From Mycobacterium sp. GA-1285 (lineage in GTDB: Bacteria > Actinomycetota > Actinomycetes > Mycobacteriales > Mycobacteriaceae), in contig NZ_LQIS01000013.1 of NCBI RefSeq assembly GCF_001499905.1, positions 1 to 64,000 of the forward strand: DNA of 64,000 nucleotides, given 5' to 3'. Of the stretch, positions 29,402 to 37,863 are shown in pieces. Below the pieces are notes generated by a model. The model was given only the letters and a program-made list of their open reading frames with translations, was not told where the DNA came from and searched no databases. Made by a program: the position numbers and the translations under genes. Every line of letters begins with the position of its first letter. The first letter of the stretch is position 1.

Positions 29402-29739
29402 TGCGCGGTCCCCGGTCCCTCCCCGGCCGCATCGCTGAGCGATTCGAGGCGCTTCAGTATTTCCTCGGCGATCTGCCGGTCAACCGCCTCGTAGGTGTTG
29501 GCGGCGTTGATCACGTTCTGGGCGTACTTCGCCAACTCCGCCTTGACCACCGGCAGCTGAGCGATGGCCGGGTCGACCACTTCAGCCACCTTGGCAGCGA
29601 TCGCCGTCGACAAGGCATCGTCACCCGACGGCTTGAACGAAGCCGGCGGCTCGGGGATGGCATCCGCGAGCGCCCGCAACCGTCCACCGGCCTCAAGCAC
29701 CAGGTCGGTATCGATTCGCAGCGTCTCAGTCATCGTCAT
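29398..29739 (-). CDS. EspC-like type VII secretion target
   Basis: 113 residues, all-helical, resembling the EspC/Rv3615c group (DUF2580). It has a hydrophilic N-terminal helix, a long Ala-rich second helix, and the general T7SS export signal Y-x3-D at Tyr83-Asp87 (TYEAVDRQIAEEI) after a helix, as required for ESX substrates. Two in-frame ATGs lie two codons apart at the start. Its stop overlaps the start of the membrane protein gene (ATGA), so the three genes 29739-26084 form one coupled operon. No esx (WXG100) pair or ecc core genes are in the window, so secretion would depend on an ESX system encoded elsewhere. Confidence 0.8.
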   Translation of the reverse strand: MTMTETLRIDTDLVLEAGGRLRALADAIPEPPASFKPSGDDALSTAIAAKVAEVVDPAIAQLPVVKAELAKYAQNVINAANTYEAVDRQIAEEILKRLESLSDAAGEGPGTAQ

Positions 29740-30039
29740 TCCGCGCAGCGATCAGCGTCGTGCCGATCGGTCGGCATGCCCCCTCAGGCGTCACCCGGCA
29801 AATGGTACCCGACCCACAACACCAGCCACCGCGCCAAATTCCGCGACCCGGGCGCGTCCGGTTTCCGTACGGCCCTGCATCCGACACCGTCCTGCAGCGG
29901 TTCTGCCACGGCCGACGAGTTACTCACCGGCGCCGCGCCCGGACCGAACCGTCACCGGACAACCGACCACAGCCGCGACCGCCAGCAAACCCTCCACGGC
30001 GATCGCCGCCCGACAGACGATTCCGCTATCGTTCCGCAA
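29740..30039. other. Divergent intergenic region
   Basis: 300 bases between the EspC-like operon (minus) and the O-methyltransferase (plus). It must contain both promoters. No convincing ORF or hairpin was seen; a longer plus-strand frame crossing it is the open but non-coding upstream extension of the methyltransferase frame. Confidence 0.5.
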
Positions 30040-30705
30040 ATGTCCGACCCTGACTCCAAGACTCTCGACGAGCTCTTCAATCGCATCCTGCACACCGAGG
30101 ACGACGCGCTGCGCGCCGCGCGTGAGTCCGGCAACGCCGCCGGCATGCCTCCCATCGAGGTATCCGGACAGCACGGCAAGCTTCTCTACTTGTTGACGTC
30201 GTTATCCTCGGCCACCCGCGTCCTGGAGATCGGCACTCTGGCCGGATACAGCACCATCAACCTCGCGCGCGGTGTCGGGCCCGGCGGCCATGTCGTCACC
30301 TTGGAGTACGACTCCAAGCACGCCGAGATCGCCAGGGATAACTTCGCCCGCGCTGGCCTGCAGGATCGCATCGAGATCATCGTCGGCGCGGCACTCGACA
30401 CACTGCCGATGCTCGCCGACCGCGGCGATGTTTTCGATCTGGCCTTCATCGATGCCGACAAAGAGAACAACGTCGCCTACGTCGAGTGGGCCATCAAGCT
30501 TGGCAGGCCGGGGTCAATCATCGTGGTGGACAACATCGCTCGTTTCGGTCGCGTACTCGAGCCTGCAGCCGACGACGCCCAGGCCCGCGCCGTACGCGAG
30601 ATGCTCGAGATGATGGGCGACCATCCGCAATTGGAGACCGCAGCGATACAGACCGTCGGGCTCAAAGGCTGGGACGGCTTCGCCGTCGCCCGCATCGTCG
30701 AGTAG
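30040..30705 (+). CDS. SAM-dependent O-methyltransferase (family 3, catechol/caffeoyl-CoA type)
   Basis: 221 residues. Motif I V-L-E-I-G-T-L-A-G-Y-S-T (about 63-74), the L-E-Y-D acidic strand, and F-I-D-A-D-K-E-N (metal-binding Asp of the divalent-cation-dependent group) define the family. Such enzymes methylate catechol-type hydroxyls. The frame is open far upstream across 29251-30040, but the family N-terminus fits the ATG giving MSDPDSKTLDELF. Its stop abuts the stop of the convergent IclR gene with no gap. Confidence 0.87.
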   Translation: MSDPDSKTLDELFNRILHTEDDALRAARESGNAAGMPPIEVSGQHGKLLYLLTSLSSATRVLEIGTLAGYSTINLARGVGPGGHVVTLEYDSKHAEIARDNFARAGLQDRIEIIVGAALDTLPMLADRGDVFDLAFIDADKENNVAYVEWAIKLGRPGSIIVVDNIARFGRVLEPAADDAQARAVREMLEMMGDHPQLETAAIQTVGLKGWDGFAVARIVE

Positions 30706-31377
30706 TCACCTCGACCAGGGCGCCGTGGCGGCCGCGGCCGTCAGCGCCGCGACGATCCGCTCCTCATCGGCCACGAATCGTTCGGTCGGCGCAGGCACCG
30801 AGATGGCGACGACGTGTCCGCCGGCCGTACGCCCCGCCACACCGGCAGCCGAAATCCCGACGGTGTGCTCGTCACGATCGAACGCCACAACGGTCGAGCC
30901 CTTCAACAGCGCCGTCGCCGCCTTGCCGTTGGCCGTCGACTCCAGGGGGAAACGCATGCCGACCGCCGACACCGCGCGCAGGCGATGCGTCGATTGCAGT
31001 TGGTCGATGAACAACATCTCGCCGCCCCGCAACACCGACAGATCGACTGTCTCCCCAGTGGTCGTCGCCAGCTGCTCGAGCGTCGGCCGGAACAACGCTG
31101 CCAGTCCCGCAACATCGGCGCTTCCGAGGCCGAGCAGCCGATCCCCGAGCGAGAACCGGCCCTGCTCGTCGACCGCCGCAAAGCCGATCTCGACCAATCC
31201 GACGAGCAACCGGCGCGTGGTGGACTTGGCCAGGCCCAGCTGAGCGCCCAGATCCACCAACCGAAGACGACCGGGCGCCGCTGCGATCTCGTCCAGGGCG
31301 GCTGCGGCGCGACGCAGCACCTGAATGCCGTCCTCGCGCGGCGCAGGAGTTCGTTCGTTTCGACCCGGGCGCGTCAC
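30706..31377 (-). CDS. IclR-family transcriptional regulator
   Basis: About 223 residues from the GTG at 31377, or 234 from a GTG at 31410. The winged helix (L-R-L-V-D-L-G-A-Q-L-G-L-A-K-S-T-T-R-R-L-L) is followed by the IclR effector domain (M-L-F-I-D-Q-L-Q-S and A-N-G-K-A-A-T-A-L-L). The shorter start leaves 67 bases of divergent promoter space before the flavoprotein gene, the longer only 34, which favours the shorter. It is probably the local repressor or activator of the divergent oxidase-hydrolase pair. Confidence 0.85.
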   Translation of the reverse strand: MTRPGRNERTPAPREDGIQVLRRAAAALDEIAAAPGRLRLVDLGAQLGLAKSTTRRLLVGLVEIGFAAVDEQGRFSLGDRLLGLGSADVAGLAALFRPTLEQLATTTGETVDLSVLRGGEMLFIDQLQSTHRLRAVSAVGMRFPLESTANGKAATALLKGSTVVAFDRDEHTVGISAAGVAGRTAGGHVVAISVPAPTERFVADEERIVAALTAAAATAPWSR

Positions 31378-31425
31378 GCCCTCACTATATTGATCCGCAT
31401 ATCGGTTCACAAAGATTCGGTATAT

Positions 31426-31440
31426 GGACCAAGGAGGTCC
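31426..31440 (+). promoter_or_regulatory. Hairpin overlapping the Shine-Dalgarno of the flavoprotein gene
   Basis: GGACC (31426-31430) can pair with GGTCC (31436-31440) around the loop AAGGA. The strong ribosome binding site AGGAGG (31432-31437) lies in the loop and right arm, seven bases before the ATG at 31445. This box decides the start, since an in-frame codon 21 bases upstream has none. Folding could modulate initiation; that part is inference. Confidence 0.4.
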
Positions 31441-31444
31441 TCCG

Positions 31445-32782
31445 ATGTCGCTCCCGCCTGGTCGTTTTTACACCCGCTCGGACGACGGATACGAGGCTGC
31501 TCGACGCGCGACGGTTTGGAATGCACGCACCCCGGACCGCTATCCCGACGTGGTGGTGCAAGCCGCTGAAGTCGACGACGTCGTCGCCGCGCTCCGCTAT
31601 GCGGCCGCGCACGACCTGCAAGTCGGTGTCCGATCCGGCGGTCACAGTTGGGCGGGTAACCACGTACGCGACGGCGGCATGCTGCTCGACGTCAGCCGCC
31701 TGAACGACTGCGCCATCGACGCCGAGCGCATGACGGCGGTGGTCGGGCCCGGAAAAGGTGGCAGCCTACTGGCCGCGGATCTGGAGGCGCACGACCTGTT
31801 CTTTCCGGCCGGACATTGCAAGGGCGTGTGCATCGGCGGATACCTGCTGCAGGGCGGATACGGCTGGAACAGCCGCATTCTCGGGCCGGCCTGCGAAAGT
31901 GTCATCGGACTGGACGTGGTGACCGCCGACGGCGAGCGGATCCACTGCAGCCCGGATAGCCATCCCGAGATGTATTGGGCGGCAAGAGGTTCAGGACCCG
32001 GCTTCTTCGGTGTAGTGACCGCGTTCCATCTGAAGCTGTATAAGCGCCCCGCCATCTGTGGCAGCAGCCTGTACGTGTATCCCATCGAGTTGGCCGACGA
32101 CATCTTCACCTGGGCCCGGGCGATCAGCGCCGACGTCGACCGACGGGTCGAGCTGCAGATCGTCGCGTCGAGAAGCGTGCCGGGCGCGGGGATCGAGCAG
32201 CCGGGGATCGTCATGGCGTCGCCGGTGTTCGCGGATTCGGAGGACGAGGCGACACAAGCGTTGGCGCTACTCGACACGTGCCCGGTGCGTGACCGGGCCG
32301 TCCTCGCGGTCCCATACGCGCCGGCCGACCTGGCGGCTTGGTACGAGGGAGTGATGAGCAACTACCCCACCGGTTACCGCTATGCCGCCGACAACATGTG
32401 GACCTCGGCATCCGCAGACGAACTATTGCCTGGGATTCGCAGCATCATCGAGACATTGCCCCCGCACCCGTCGCACTTCCTGTGGCTGAACTGGGGGCCC
32501 TCGCCGGCTCGCCAGGACATGGCGTACAGCCTCGAGGACGACATCTACCTTGCCTTGTACGGAGTTTGGCGCGATGCCGCGGACGATGATCGCTACGCGG
32601 ACTGGGCTCGCTCGAACATGGCGGCCATGGCGCATCTGGCCACAGGCATCCAGCTCGCCGACGAGAACCTCGGGCAGCGGCCGGCCCGATTCGCCACCGA
32701 CGACGCGATGATCCGTCTCGATCGTGTGCGCGCGCAGTACGACCCTGACGGACGGTTTCACAGCTGGATGGGCAGGGTGTGA
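31445..32782 (+). CDS. FAD-dependent oxidase of the berberine-bridge (VAO/PCMH) family, bicovalent type
   Basis: 445 residues. FAD-binding PCMH domain at about 35-210 and C-terminal BBE segment (Y-D-P-D-G-R-F-H). The two flavin attachment residues of bicovalent members are both present: His67 in R-S-G-G-H-S-W and Cys125 in G-H-C-K-G-V-C-I-G-G. These enzymes oxidise alcohols, sugars, alkaloids or phenolic intermediates with O2. The start is set by AGGAGG upstream. The gene overlaps the downstream hydrolase by GTGA, and the divergent IclR gene suggests catabolic induction. Confidence 0.88.
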   Translation: MSLPPGRFYTRSDDGYEAARRATVWNARTPDRYPDVVVQAAEVDDVVAALRYAAAHDLQVGVRSGGHSWAGNHVRDGGMLLDVSRLNDCAIDAERMTAVVGPGKGGSLLAADLEAHDLFFPAGHCKGVCIGGYLLQGGYGWNSRILGPACESVIGLDVVTADGERIHCSPDSHPEMYWAARGSGPGFFGVVTAFHLKLYKRPAICGSSLYVYPIELADDIFTWARAISADVDRRVELQIVASRSVPGAGIEQPGIVMASPVFADSEDEATQALALLDTCPVRDRAVLAVPYAPADLAAWYEGVMSNYPTGYRYAADNMWTSASADELLPGIRSIIETLPPHPSHFLWLNWGPSPARQDMAYSLEDDIYLALYGVWRDAADDDRYADWARSNMAAMAHLATGIQLADENLGQRPARFATDDAMIRLDRVRAQYDPDGRFHSWMGRV

Positions 32783-33558
32783 GGATGAAGCCCTACCTTG
32801 GTTACCGCGGCGAGGACCTCACAGTCGAATTCGCGCAGTTCTACAACCCCGAGATGGCGCCTCTACCACGACATGTCGTCGAGGCCCTGGAGCACGGCCC
32901 CCAGGCCGAGCCGACACTGCCCGCGTTCGACGACCTCACCGCGATGCGCGTCGACGGATACCAGCAGACCGAGAACGGGTACGGCGTCATGCGCGACGGC
33001 GGCATCCAGGTGTCGGTACGCACCGACATGCCCGGCGTCAGTCCGGCCATGTGGGATTGGTGGTTCGGGTGGCACGGCAGCGACTCGCGCCGCTACAAAC
33101 TGTGGCATCCGCGCGCGCACCTGTCTGTCCGCTGGGACGACGGCGGTGGTGAAGGTAGGTACGTCGGTCGGACGTCGCTGGTGGAGGAGTATCTCGGCTC
33201 GTCGTTCACCCGGCCGGCGATCCGGTTCGTACCGCCGTCCGAGTTGGGTCTCGGCGACCTGGCCACCGGTGTGGCGATCTGCGCGCGACTCGGATCCGGC
33301 GATATCCCGGTTGATGTCGGCTGGCTGGTGCATCAGGTCCGCGAGACGCCCGACGGCGCCGAGATGCGTTCGCGGTTCTGGATGGGAGGTCGGCACGTCG
33401 CGGTGAGACGTGGAAACCGGTTGACCGACAGAGCGATTCGACCGATCGCCGCCCGGCAGCTTCCGAATCCGCGAGACCTGATGGTGCACTGCGCGCAGGA
33501 GATGAACCACCTCGCCGGATTCTTGCCCGAGCTTTTCGCCCGATTCTCCGGGTACTGA
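32779..33558 (+). CDS. PhlG-like (DAPG/phloretin hydrolase family) C-C bond hydrolase
   Basis: 259 residues. Recognisable by the W-W-F-G-W-H-G-S-D-S-R-R-Y-K-L-W-H-P-R-A-H block (H99, H110, H114), a downstream V-E-E-Y segment (Glu135/136) and the C-terminal H236-x3-E240 pair. This matches the zinc-ligand arrangement known for 2,4-diacetylphloroglucinol hydrolase (two His, two Glu). Family members hydrolyse C-C bonds of acylphloroglucinols such as phloretin or DAPG. The start is GTG overlapping the oxidase stop; an ATG two codons later is an alternative. The pairing suggests breakdown of phenolic polyketides or flavonoids. Confidence 0.82.
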   Translation: MRMKPYLGYRGEDLTVEFAQFYNPEMAPLPRHVVEALEHGPQAEPTLPAFDDLTAMRVDGYQQTENGYGVMRDGGIQVSVRTDMPGVSPAMWDWWFGWHGSDSRRYKLWHPRAHLSVRWDDGGGEGRYVGRTSLVEEYLGSSFTRPAIRFVPPSELGLGDLATGVAICARLGSGDIPVDVGWLVHQVRETPDGAEMRSRFWMGGRHVAVRRGNRLTDRAIRPIAARQLPNPRDLMVHCAQEMNHLAGFLPELFARFSGY

Positions 33559-33711
33559 TCCTGTCGACGACCGTCGGGGGACTCGGGTGATAGCCCTGCT
33601 CTGTGACCGCCACAATGCGAGCAGTGCCGTGAACGCCGCCGCGATAGTCGTCGTTTAATACGCCCCTGACCGGGGCATCAGCCTTTGGTGGACTTCGGAT
33701 TCCGACGGGGG

Positions 33712-34095
33712 ATGCCGACGGTGGAGTTGCGCACCGACGCGGCTTCCGAAGCGGTCTGGGATGTCATCACCGACCTCGACACGTGGCCGCAGTGGGGGCC
33801 GACGGTATCGCAGGCCGAGCTGGACGAGCCCGGACCCATGCACCTCGGATCACAGGGCAAGGTCTACACGCCTGTCGGTGTCGCACTGCCGTTCACCATC
33901 ACCGAGTTTCGCCCCCGCCGCTGCTGGGCGTGGAACGTTGCGGGCGTCGGCGCAACGCGCCATGAGGTGATCCCCGAGGGCGACGGGTCCCGAGTGGTGT
34001 TCGGCGTGCCGTGGTGGGCGACCGCCTACCTGCCCGTGTGCGCGATTGCCTTGCCGCGCATCGCGCGGCTGGCAGCCGCCCGCCGAGATCGTTGA
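33712..34095 (+). CDS. SRPBCC-superfamily (START-like) protein
   Basis: About 127 residues of the Bet v 1-like fold: V-E-L-R-T-D-A-A-S-E-A-V-W-D-V-I-T-D-L-D-T-W-P start, G-S-Q-G-K-V-Y-T-P strand, and I-T-E-F-R-P-R-R-C-W-A-W pattern typical of polyketide-cyclase/AHSA1-like members that bind hydrophobic ligands. TTG (33685) and GTG (33688) lie in frame upstream and are possible starts. None of the three has a well-placed ribosome binding site; the ATG fits the domain edge. Ligand unknown. Confidence 0.68.
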   Translation: MPTVELRTDAASEAVWDVITDLDTWPQWGPTVSQAELDEPGPMHLGSQGKVYTPVGVALPFTITEFRPRRCWAWNVAGVGATRHEVIPEGDGSRVVFGVPWWATAYLPVCAIALPRIARLAAARRDR

Positions 34096-34178
34096 TTCAG
34101 TGGGCGACTGGCACGTCGCTGTGTTATTCAGTGCCTAGAGTTCTCCGGCCGCCGAGGGCTCCGACGGAAGGGGCTCTG

Positions 34179-34697
34179 GTGAAGTCGAAGGCAGTCTCCC
34201 TCGCGGTGGGCATCGGCTGCGTCACCGTGGCACTGGCACCCGTCGCCGCCGCCGATCGCCCCGAGCCGGTGCCGATCTACGGCTATTACAACGCCTTCCT
34301 CGATCACTCGCGACAGACGTTCAACGGTGCGCCGGCGTTCGCGCATCCGGCCACACAGCTGGGGCTCTTCACCACCCATTGCGATGTGAACGGCTGCGTC
34401 GCGCGGTGGCTGCGGGAAGCGGAGATCTCTCAAGACCCCGATGCACCAGCGCAATTCGAGTACCGGTGGAACGGTGATCGGTGGGAGTCCGCCGGTGAGT
34501 ACCCCTTCTACTGCAATCCCGACGGCAGCGGTGGCACGGTGACGACGCAGCGTTCGGACTGGCTCAGACCCAATGGTGACGGCAGCTTCTCCGGTGAGCG
34601 CACATTCGCGGTGCCCGCGCCGGGATGCCCGGGACAGGGGCCTGGCACCTACTGGCTGCCGATCGCGCTGACACCCACCGATCCGCCGCCGCGATAG
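34179..34697 (+). CDS. Secreted hypothetical protein
   Basis: 172 residues. The GTG start follows GGAAGGGG by six bases. A signal peptide (1-25, VGIGCVTVALAPVAAA with A-x-A-type cleavage) precedes a mature domain with four cysteines (HCDVNGC, FYC, APGC) likely forming disulfides, and a Pro-rich end. Repeated aromatic/Gly segments (IYGYYNAFLDHSRQTF, EYRWNGDRW) resemble a small exported protein family common in mycobacteria, but no function is known. Confidence 0.7.
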   Translation: MKSKAVSLAVGIGCVTVALAPVAAADRPEPVPIYGYYNAFLDHSRQTFNGAPAFAHPATQLGLFTTHCDVNGCVARWLREAEISQDPDAPAQFEYRWNGDRWESAGEYPFYCNPDGSGGTVTTQRSDWLRPNGDGSFSGERTFAVPAPGCPGQGPGTYWLPIALTPTDPPPR

Positions 34698-34716
34698 CCG
34701 CGTTCGCCAACCGGGT

Positions 34717-36417
34717 TCAGCCGCAGACCGCGCCGACCGCCGCCGAACCGACCAGCTTGGTGTACTTGGCCAGCACGCCGGTGGTGTATCGCGGCGGCAG
34801 CGGCTCGAAACCGGCCTTGCGGGACTCGAACTCCGCGGGGTCGACGAGAACGTCGAGCGTGCCGTCGGCCACGTCCAGCCGGACGCGGTCACCGTCTTGC
34901 AGGAACGCGATCGGGCCGCCGTCGACGGCTTCGGGCGCGATGTGGCCAACGCACAGGCCGGTCGTCCCGCCGGAGAACCTCCCGTCGGTCATCAACAGCA
35001 CGTCCTTGCCCAGACCCGCACCCTTGATGGCGCCGGTGATCGCCAGCATCTCGCGCATCCCAGGCCCACCTTTGGGGCCCTCGTAGCGGATGACCACGAC
35101 GTCGCCGGCCTGAATCGTGCCGTCCTCCAGAGCGTCCAGCGCGGCGCGCTCACGCTCGAAAACCCTTGCGGTGCCCTCGAAGACGTCCGAGTCGAAGCCC
35201 GCCGACTTGACCACCGCGCCTTCCGGCGCCAGCGAGCCGTGCAGGATCGTGATGCCGCCGGTCGGGTGGATGGGGTCGCTGAGCGCACGCAGCACCTTGC
35301 CGTCGGGATCCGGCGGCGCGATGTGGGTCAGGTTGTCGGCCATGGTCTGACCGGTGACCGTCAGGCAATCGCCATGCAGCAGACCGGCATCCAGCAGTGC
35401 CTTCATGACGACGGGGACGCCGCCGATGTGGTCGACGTCGTACATCACGTGCTTGCCGAACGGCTTGACGTCGGCGAGATGGGGCACCTTGGCACCGACT
35501 CGGGTGAAGTCCTCGAGCGTCAGCTTGACGTTGGCCTCGTGGGCGATGGCCAGCAGGTGCAGCACGGCGTTGGTGGACCCCCCGAACGCCATCACCACGG
35601 CGATCGCATTTTCGAAGGCCTCTTTGGTGAGAATGTCGCGGGCGGTGATGCCGCGTCGCAGTAGGTCGACGACGGCCTGACCGCTGCGCCGGGCGAATCC
35701 GTCGCGGCGACGGTCGGTGGCCGGCGGCGCCGCGCTGCCCGGCAGCGACATGCCCAGCGCCTCAGCGGCCGAAGCCATCGTGTTCGCGGTGTACATGCCC
35801 CCGCAGGCGCCCTCGCCCGGACAGATCGCGCGCTCGATCGCGTCGACGTCCTCGCGGGGCATCAACCCGCGCGCACACGCCCCGACCGCTTCGAACGCGT
35901 CGATGATCGTCACCTCGCGTTCGGTGCCGTCCGACAGCTTGGCCTTGCCCGGCAGGATCGACCCGGCGTAGAGGAACACGCTCGCCAGATCGAGACGCGC
36001 GGCGGCCATCAACATGCCGGGCAGTGACTTGTCGCATCCGGCCAGAAGCACCGAGCCGTCCAGGCGTTCGGCCTGCATGACCGTCTCGACGCTGTCGGCG
36101 ATCACCTCGCGCGAGACCAGCGAGAAGTGCATGCCCTCGTGGCCCATAGAGATGCCGTCGGAGACCGAGATGGTGCCGAATTCCATCGGGAATCCGGCCG
36201 CCGCGTGCACACCGTCCTTGACGGCCTTGGCCAACCGGTCCAGCGACAGGTTGCACGGGGTGATCTCGTTCCACGACGAGCCGACGCCGATCTGCGGTTT
36301 GGCGAAGTCGTCGTCCTCCATGCCTACCGCCCGCAGCATCCCGCGGGCGGCGGCCTTCTCCAGGCCGTCGGTGACGTCGCGACTGCGGGGCTTTATGTCG
36401 GGAGTTTCTGAGGGCAT
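34717..36417 (-). CDS. ilvD: Dihydroxy-acid dehydratase
   Basis: 566 residues. Converts 2,3-dihydroxy-isovalerate and -methylvalerate to the 2-keto acids of valine and isoleucine synthesis, using an Fe-S cluster. Cluster cysteines are visible in [17 protein letters not shown] and [12 protein letters not shown]; the C-terminal [11 protein letters not shown] and G-H-I-A-P-E-A blocks complete the active site. The ATG at 36417 is chosen over an adjacent TTG at 36420. It is divergent from the DUF305-ricR operon, as ilvD is from ricR in M. tuberculosis (Rv0189c/Rv0190). Confidence 0.97.
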   Translation of the reverse strand: MPSETPDIKPRSRDVTDGLEKAAARGMLRAVGMEDDDFAKPQIGVGSSWNEITPCNLSLDRLAKAVKDGVHAAAGFPMEFGTISVSDGISMGHEGMHFSLVSREVIADSVETVMQAERLDGSVLLAGCDKSLPGMLMAAARLDLASVFLYAGSILPGKAKLSDGTEREVTIIDAFEAVGACARGLMPREDVDAIERAICPGEGACGGMYTANTMASAAEALGMSLPGSAAPPATDRRRDGFARRSGQAVVDLLRRGITARDILTKEAFENAIAVVMAFGGSTNAVLHLLAIAHEANVKLTLEDFTRVGAKVPHLADVKPFGKHVMYDVDHIGGVPVVMKALLDAGLLHGDCLTVTGQTMADNLTHIAPPDPDGKVLRALSDPIHPTGGITILHGSLAPEGAVVKSAGFDSDVFEGTARVFERERAALDALEDGTIQAGDVVVIRYEGPKGGPGMREMLAITGAIKGAGLGKDVLLMTDGRFSGGTTGLCVGHIAPEAVDGGPIAFLQDGDRVRLDVADGTLDVLVDPAEFESRKAGFEPLPPRYTTGVLAKYTKLVGSAAVGAVCG

Positions 36418-36462
36418 CAAACAAGTATGCCCTCGCGGTTTCCCCCGGCCAAACCATTATCG

Positions 36463-36479
36463 ATACCCCGGTGGGGTAT
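36463..36479. promoter_or_regulatory. RicR/CsoR-type copper operator
   Basis: A perfect inverted repeat, ATACCCC-GGT-GGGGTAT, which contains the mycobacterial RicR pattern TACCC-N5-GGGTA. It lies 18 bases before the DUF305 start and 46 bases from the ilvD start, positioned to block the promoter of the DUF305-ricR operon (a TATCGAT-like -10 overlaps its left edge). Cu(I) binding to RicR should release it. Confidence 0.85.
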
Positions 36480-36496
36480 GCGGTACCATCGGCTCC

Positions 36497-37108
36497 ATGA
36501 CGTCCCTGATCGCTCGCCTCGCTGCTGTCCTGGTCGCCTTCGCCACCACGCTGATGCTCGCCTCGTGCACCTCCGCGTCCGACGGTCACACCGACCAGGA
36601 GCATTCCGACGAGCCGGCGATCAGCGGTCAGCCGGCCGGCTACAACGCCGACGACGTCGCGTTCGCGACGAACATGATCCCGCATCACGAACAGGCCGTC
36701 GAACTGTCGGCGCTGGTTCCGGACCGTTCCACAAACCCGGAGCTGAAGGCGCTCGCCGAGCAGATCTCGAAGGCACAGGAGCCCGAGATCCGCACGATGC
36801 AGGTGCTGCTCGTGCAGTGGAAGGAGAATCCCGACGCCGACACCGGGCACGGCGGGCACCAGGGGCACGGCGGTGCGATGGAGGGCATGGTCGACGACGC
36901 CACCATGGCCAAGCTCCAGACGCTGTCGGGCCCTGAGTTCGACACCCTGTGGTTGCAGTCGATGATCGCCCACCACCAGGGTGCGATCGAGATGGCCCGC
37001 GCGGAACTCGCCAACGGCGAGAACGTCGACGCCAAGCGCTTGGCTCAGACCATCGTCGACACCCAGCAGGCCGAGATCGACCAGATGAATCAGATGTTGA
37101 GAGGCTGA
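36497..37108 (+). CDS. DUF305 lipoprotein, copper-regulated
   Basis: 203 residues. Signal peptide with lipobox L-A-S-C (Cys about 24), a short acidic/His linker, then a DUF305 domain with its paired motifs N-M-I-P-H-H-E-Q-A and M-I-A-H-H-Q-G-A-I-E-M-A, separated by a His/Gly-rich insert (GHGGHQGHGG). The double HH motifs and the His-rich loop suggest metal binding at the outer face of the membrane. The gene sits under the RicR operator and two bases before ricR, so a role in copper handling is a reasonable inference. M. tuberculosis lacks it at this position. Confidence 0.85.
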   Translation: MTSLIARLAAVLVAFATTLMLASCTSASDGHTDQEHSDEPAISGQPAGYNADDVAFATNMIPHHEQAVELSALVPDRSTNPELKALAEQISKAQEPEIRTMQVLLVQWKENPDADTGHGGHQGHGGAMEGMVDDATMAKLQTLSGPEFDTLWLQSMIAHHQGAIEMARAELANGENVDAKRLAQTIVDTQQAEIDQMNQMLRG

Positions 37109-37110
37109 AG

Positions 37111-37401
37111 ATGACTGCGACGCATGGCTATTCAGAGCAGAAGGAGAACTACGCCAAGAGGTTGCGTCGGATCGAGGGTCAGGTTCGCGGCATAGCGAAG
37201 ATGATCGAGGACGACAAGTACTGCATCGACGTGCTCACCCAGATCAGCGCCGTCAACAGTGCGTTGCAGTCGGTCGCGCTCGGCCTGCTCGACGAGCATC
37301 TCGGACACTGCGTGGCCCAAGCGGTCGCGGACGGCGGTGACCAGGCCGACGCGAAGCTGGCCGAAGCCTCCGCCGCCATCGCGCGACTGGTGCGTTCCTA
37401 G
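37111..37401 (+). CDS. ricR: CsoR-family copper-sensing repressor RicR
   Basis: 96 residues of the DUF156/CsoR fold. The Cu(I) ligands are present in the expected Cys-x(n)-His-x3-Cys set: Cys38 (K-Y-C-I-D), His63 and Cys67 (E-H-L-G-H-C). The [12 protein letters not shown] helix supplies DNA contacts. It follows the DUF305 stop by two bases with GAGG upstream and is probably autoregulated through the operator at 36463. Synteny with ilvD supports RicR rather than another CsoR paralogue. Its stop shares CTAG with the convergent gene. Confidence 0.92.
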   Translation: MTATHGYSEQKENYAKRLRRIEGQVRGIAKMIEDDKYCIDVLTQISAVNSALQSVALGLLDEHLGHCVAQAVADGGDQADAKLAEASAAIARLVRS

Positions 37402-37691
37402 CCGCCGAGGGCCTCGTCGATACGCCTGACCTTCGCCGTCAGCTGATCGGTGTGGCCGGGGCGGATGTCGGCTTTGAGCACCAGGCTCACCCGTGGGGAG
37501 GTCGCGGCCACCGCGTCGACGGCGCGCTTCACGACGTCCATCACCTCGTCCCAGTCGCCCTCGATGTTGGTGAACATCGCGTTGGTCTCGTTCGGAAGCC
37601 CGGACTCGCGGACCACCCTGACGGCTTCGGCGACCGCGTCGCCGACGCTGTCGTCTCCACCAGTCGGGCTCACACTGAAAGCCACAATCAT
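37398..37691 (-). CDS. MTH1187/YkoF-type thiamine-binding protein
   Basis: 97 residues: an N-terminal strand M-I-V-A-F-S-V-S-P, a helix with [13 protein letters not shown], the conserved [15 protein letters not shown] block, and K-A-D-I-R-P-G-H near the end. These are typical of the ferredoxin-like UPF0045 family, members of which bind thiamine or its pyrimidine part. Convergent with ricR; the stop codons overlap in a CTAG tetramer. Confidence 0.85.
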   Translation of the reverse strand: MIVAFSVSPTGGDDSVGDAVAEAVRVVRESGLPNETNAMFTNIEGDWDEVMDVVKRAVDAVAATSPRVSLVLKADIRPGHTDQLTAKVRRIDEALGG

Positions 37692-37863
37692 GCGTCAAGC
37701 CTGCCAGGGGCGGGCGGCTCGCTGGTAACAGAAGACGCCCGCGACCGATGAACATTCGAGTGTGGATTGAGCGGTTGCATAAGGCGAAGGGGCCCACCAA
37801 CGGCGGGGGATGCCCGGAGCGTTATGCCACACTGGTTGGAGTTCCGCGACTGGGAGGTTGTAT

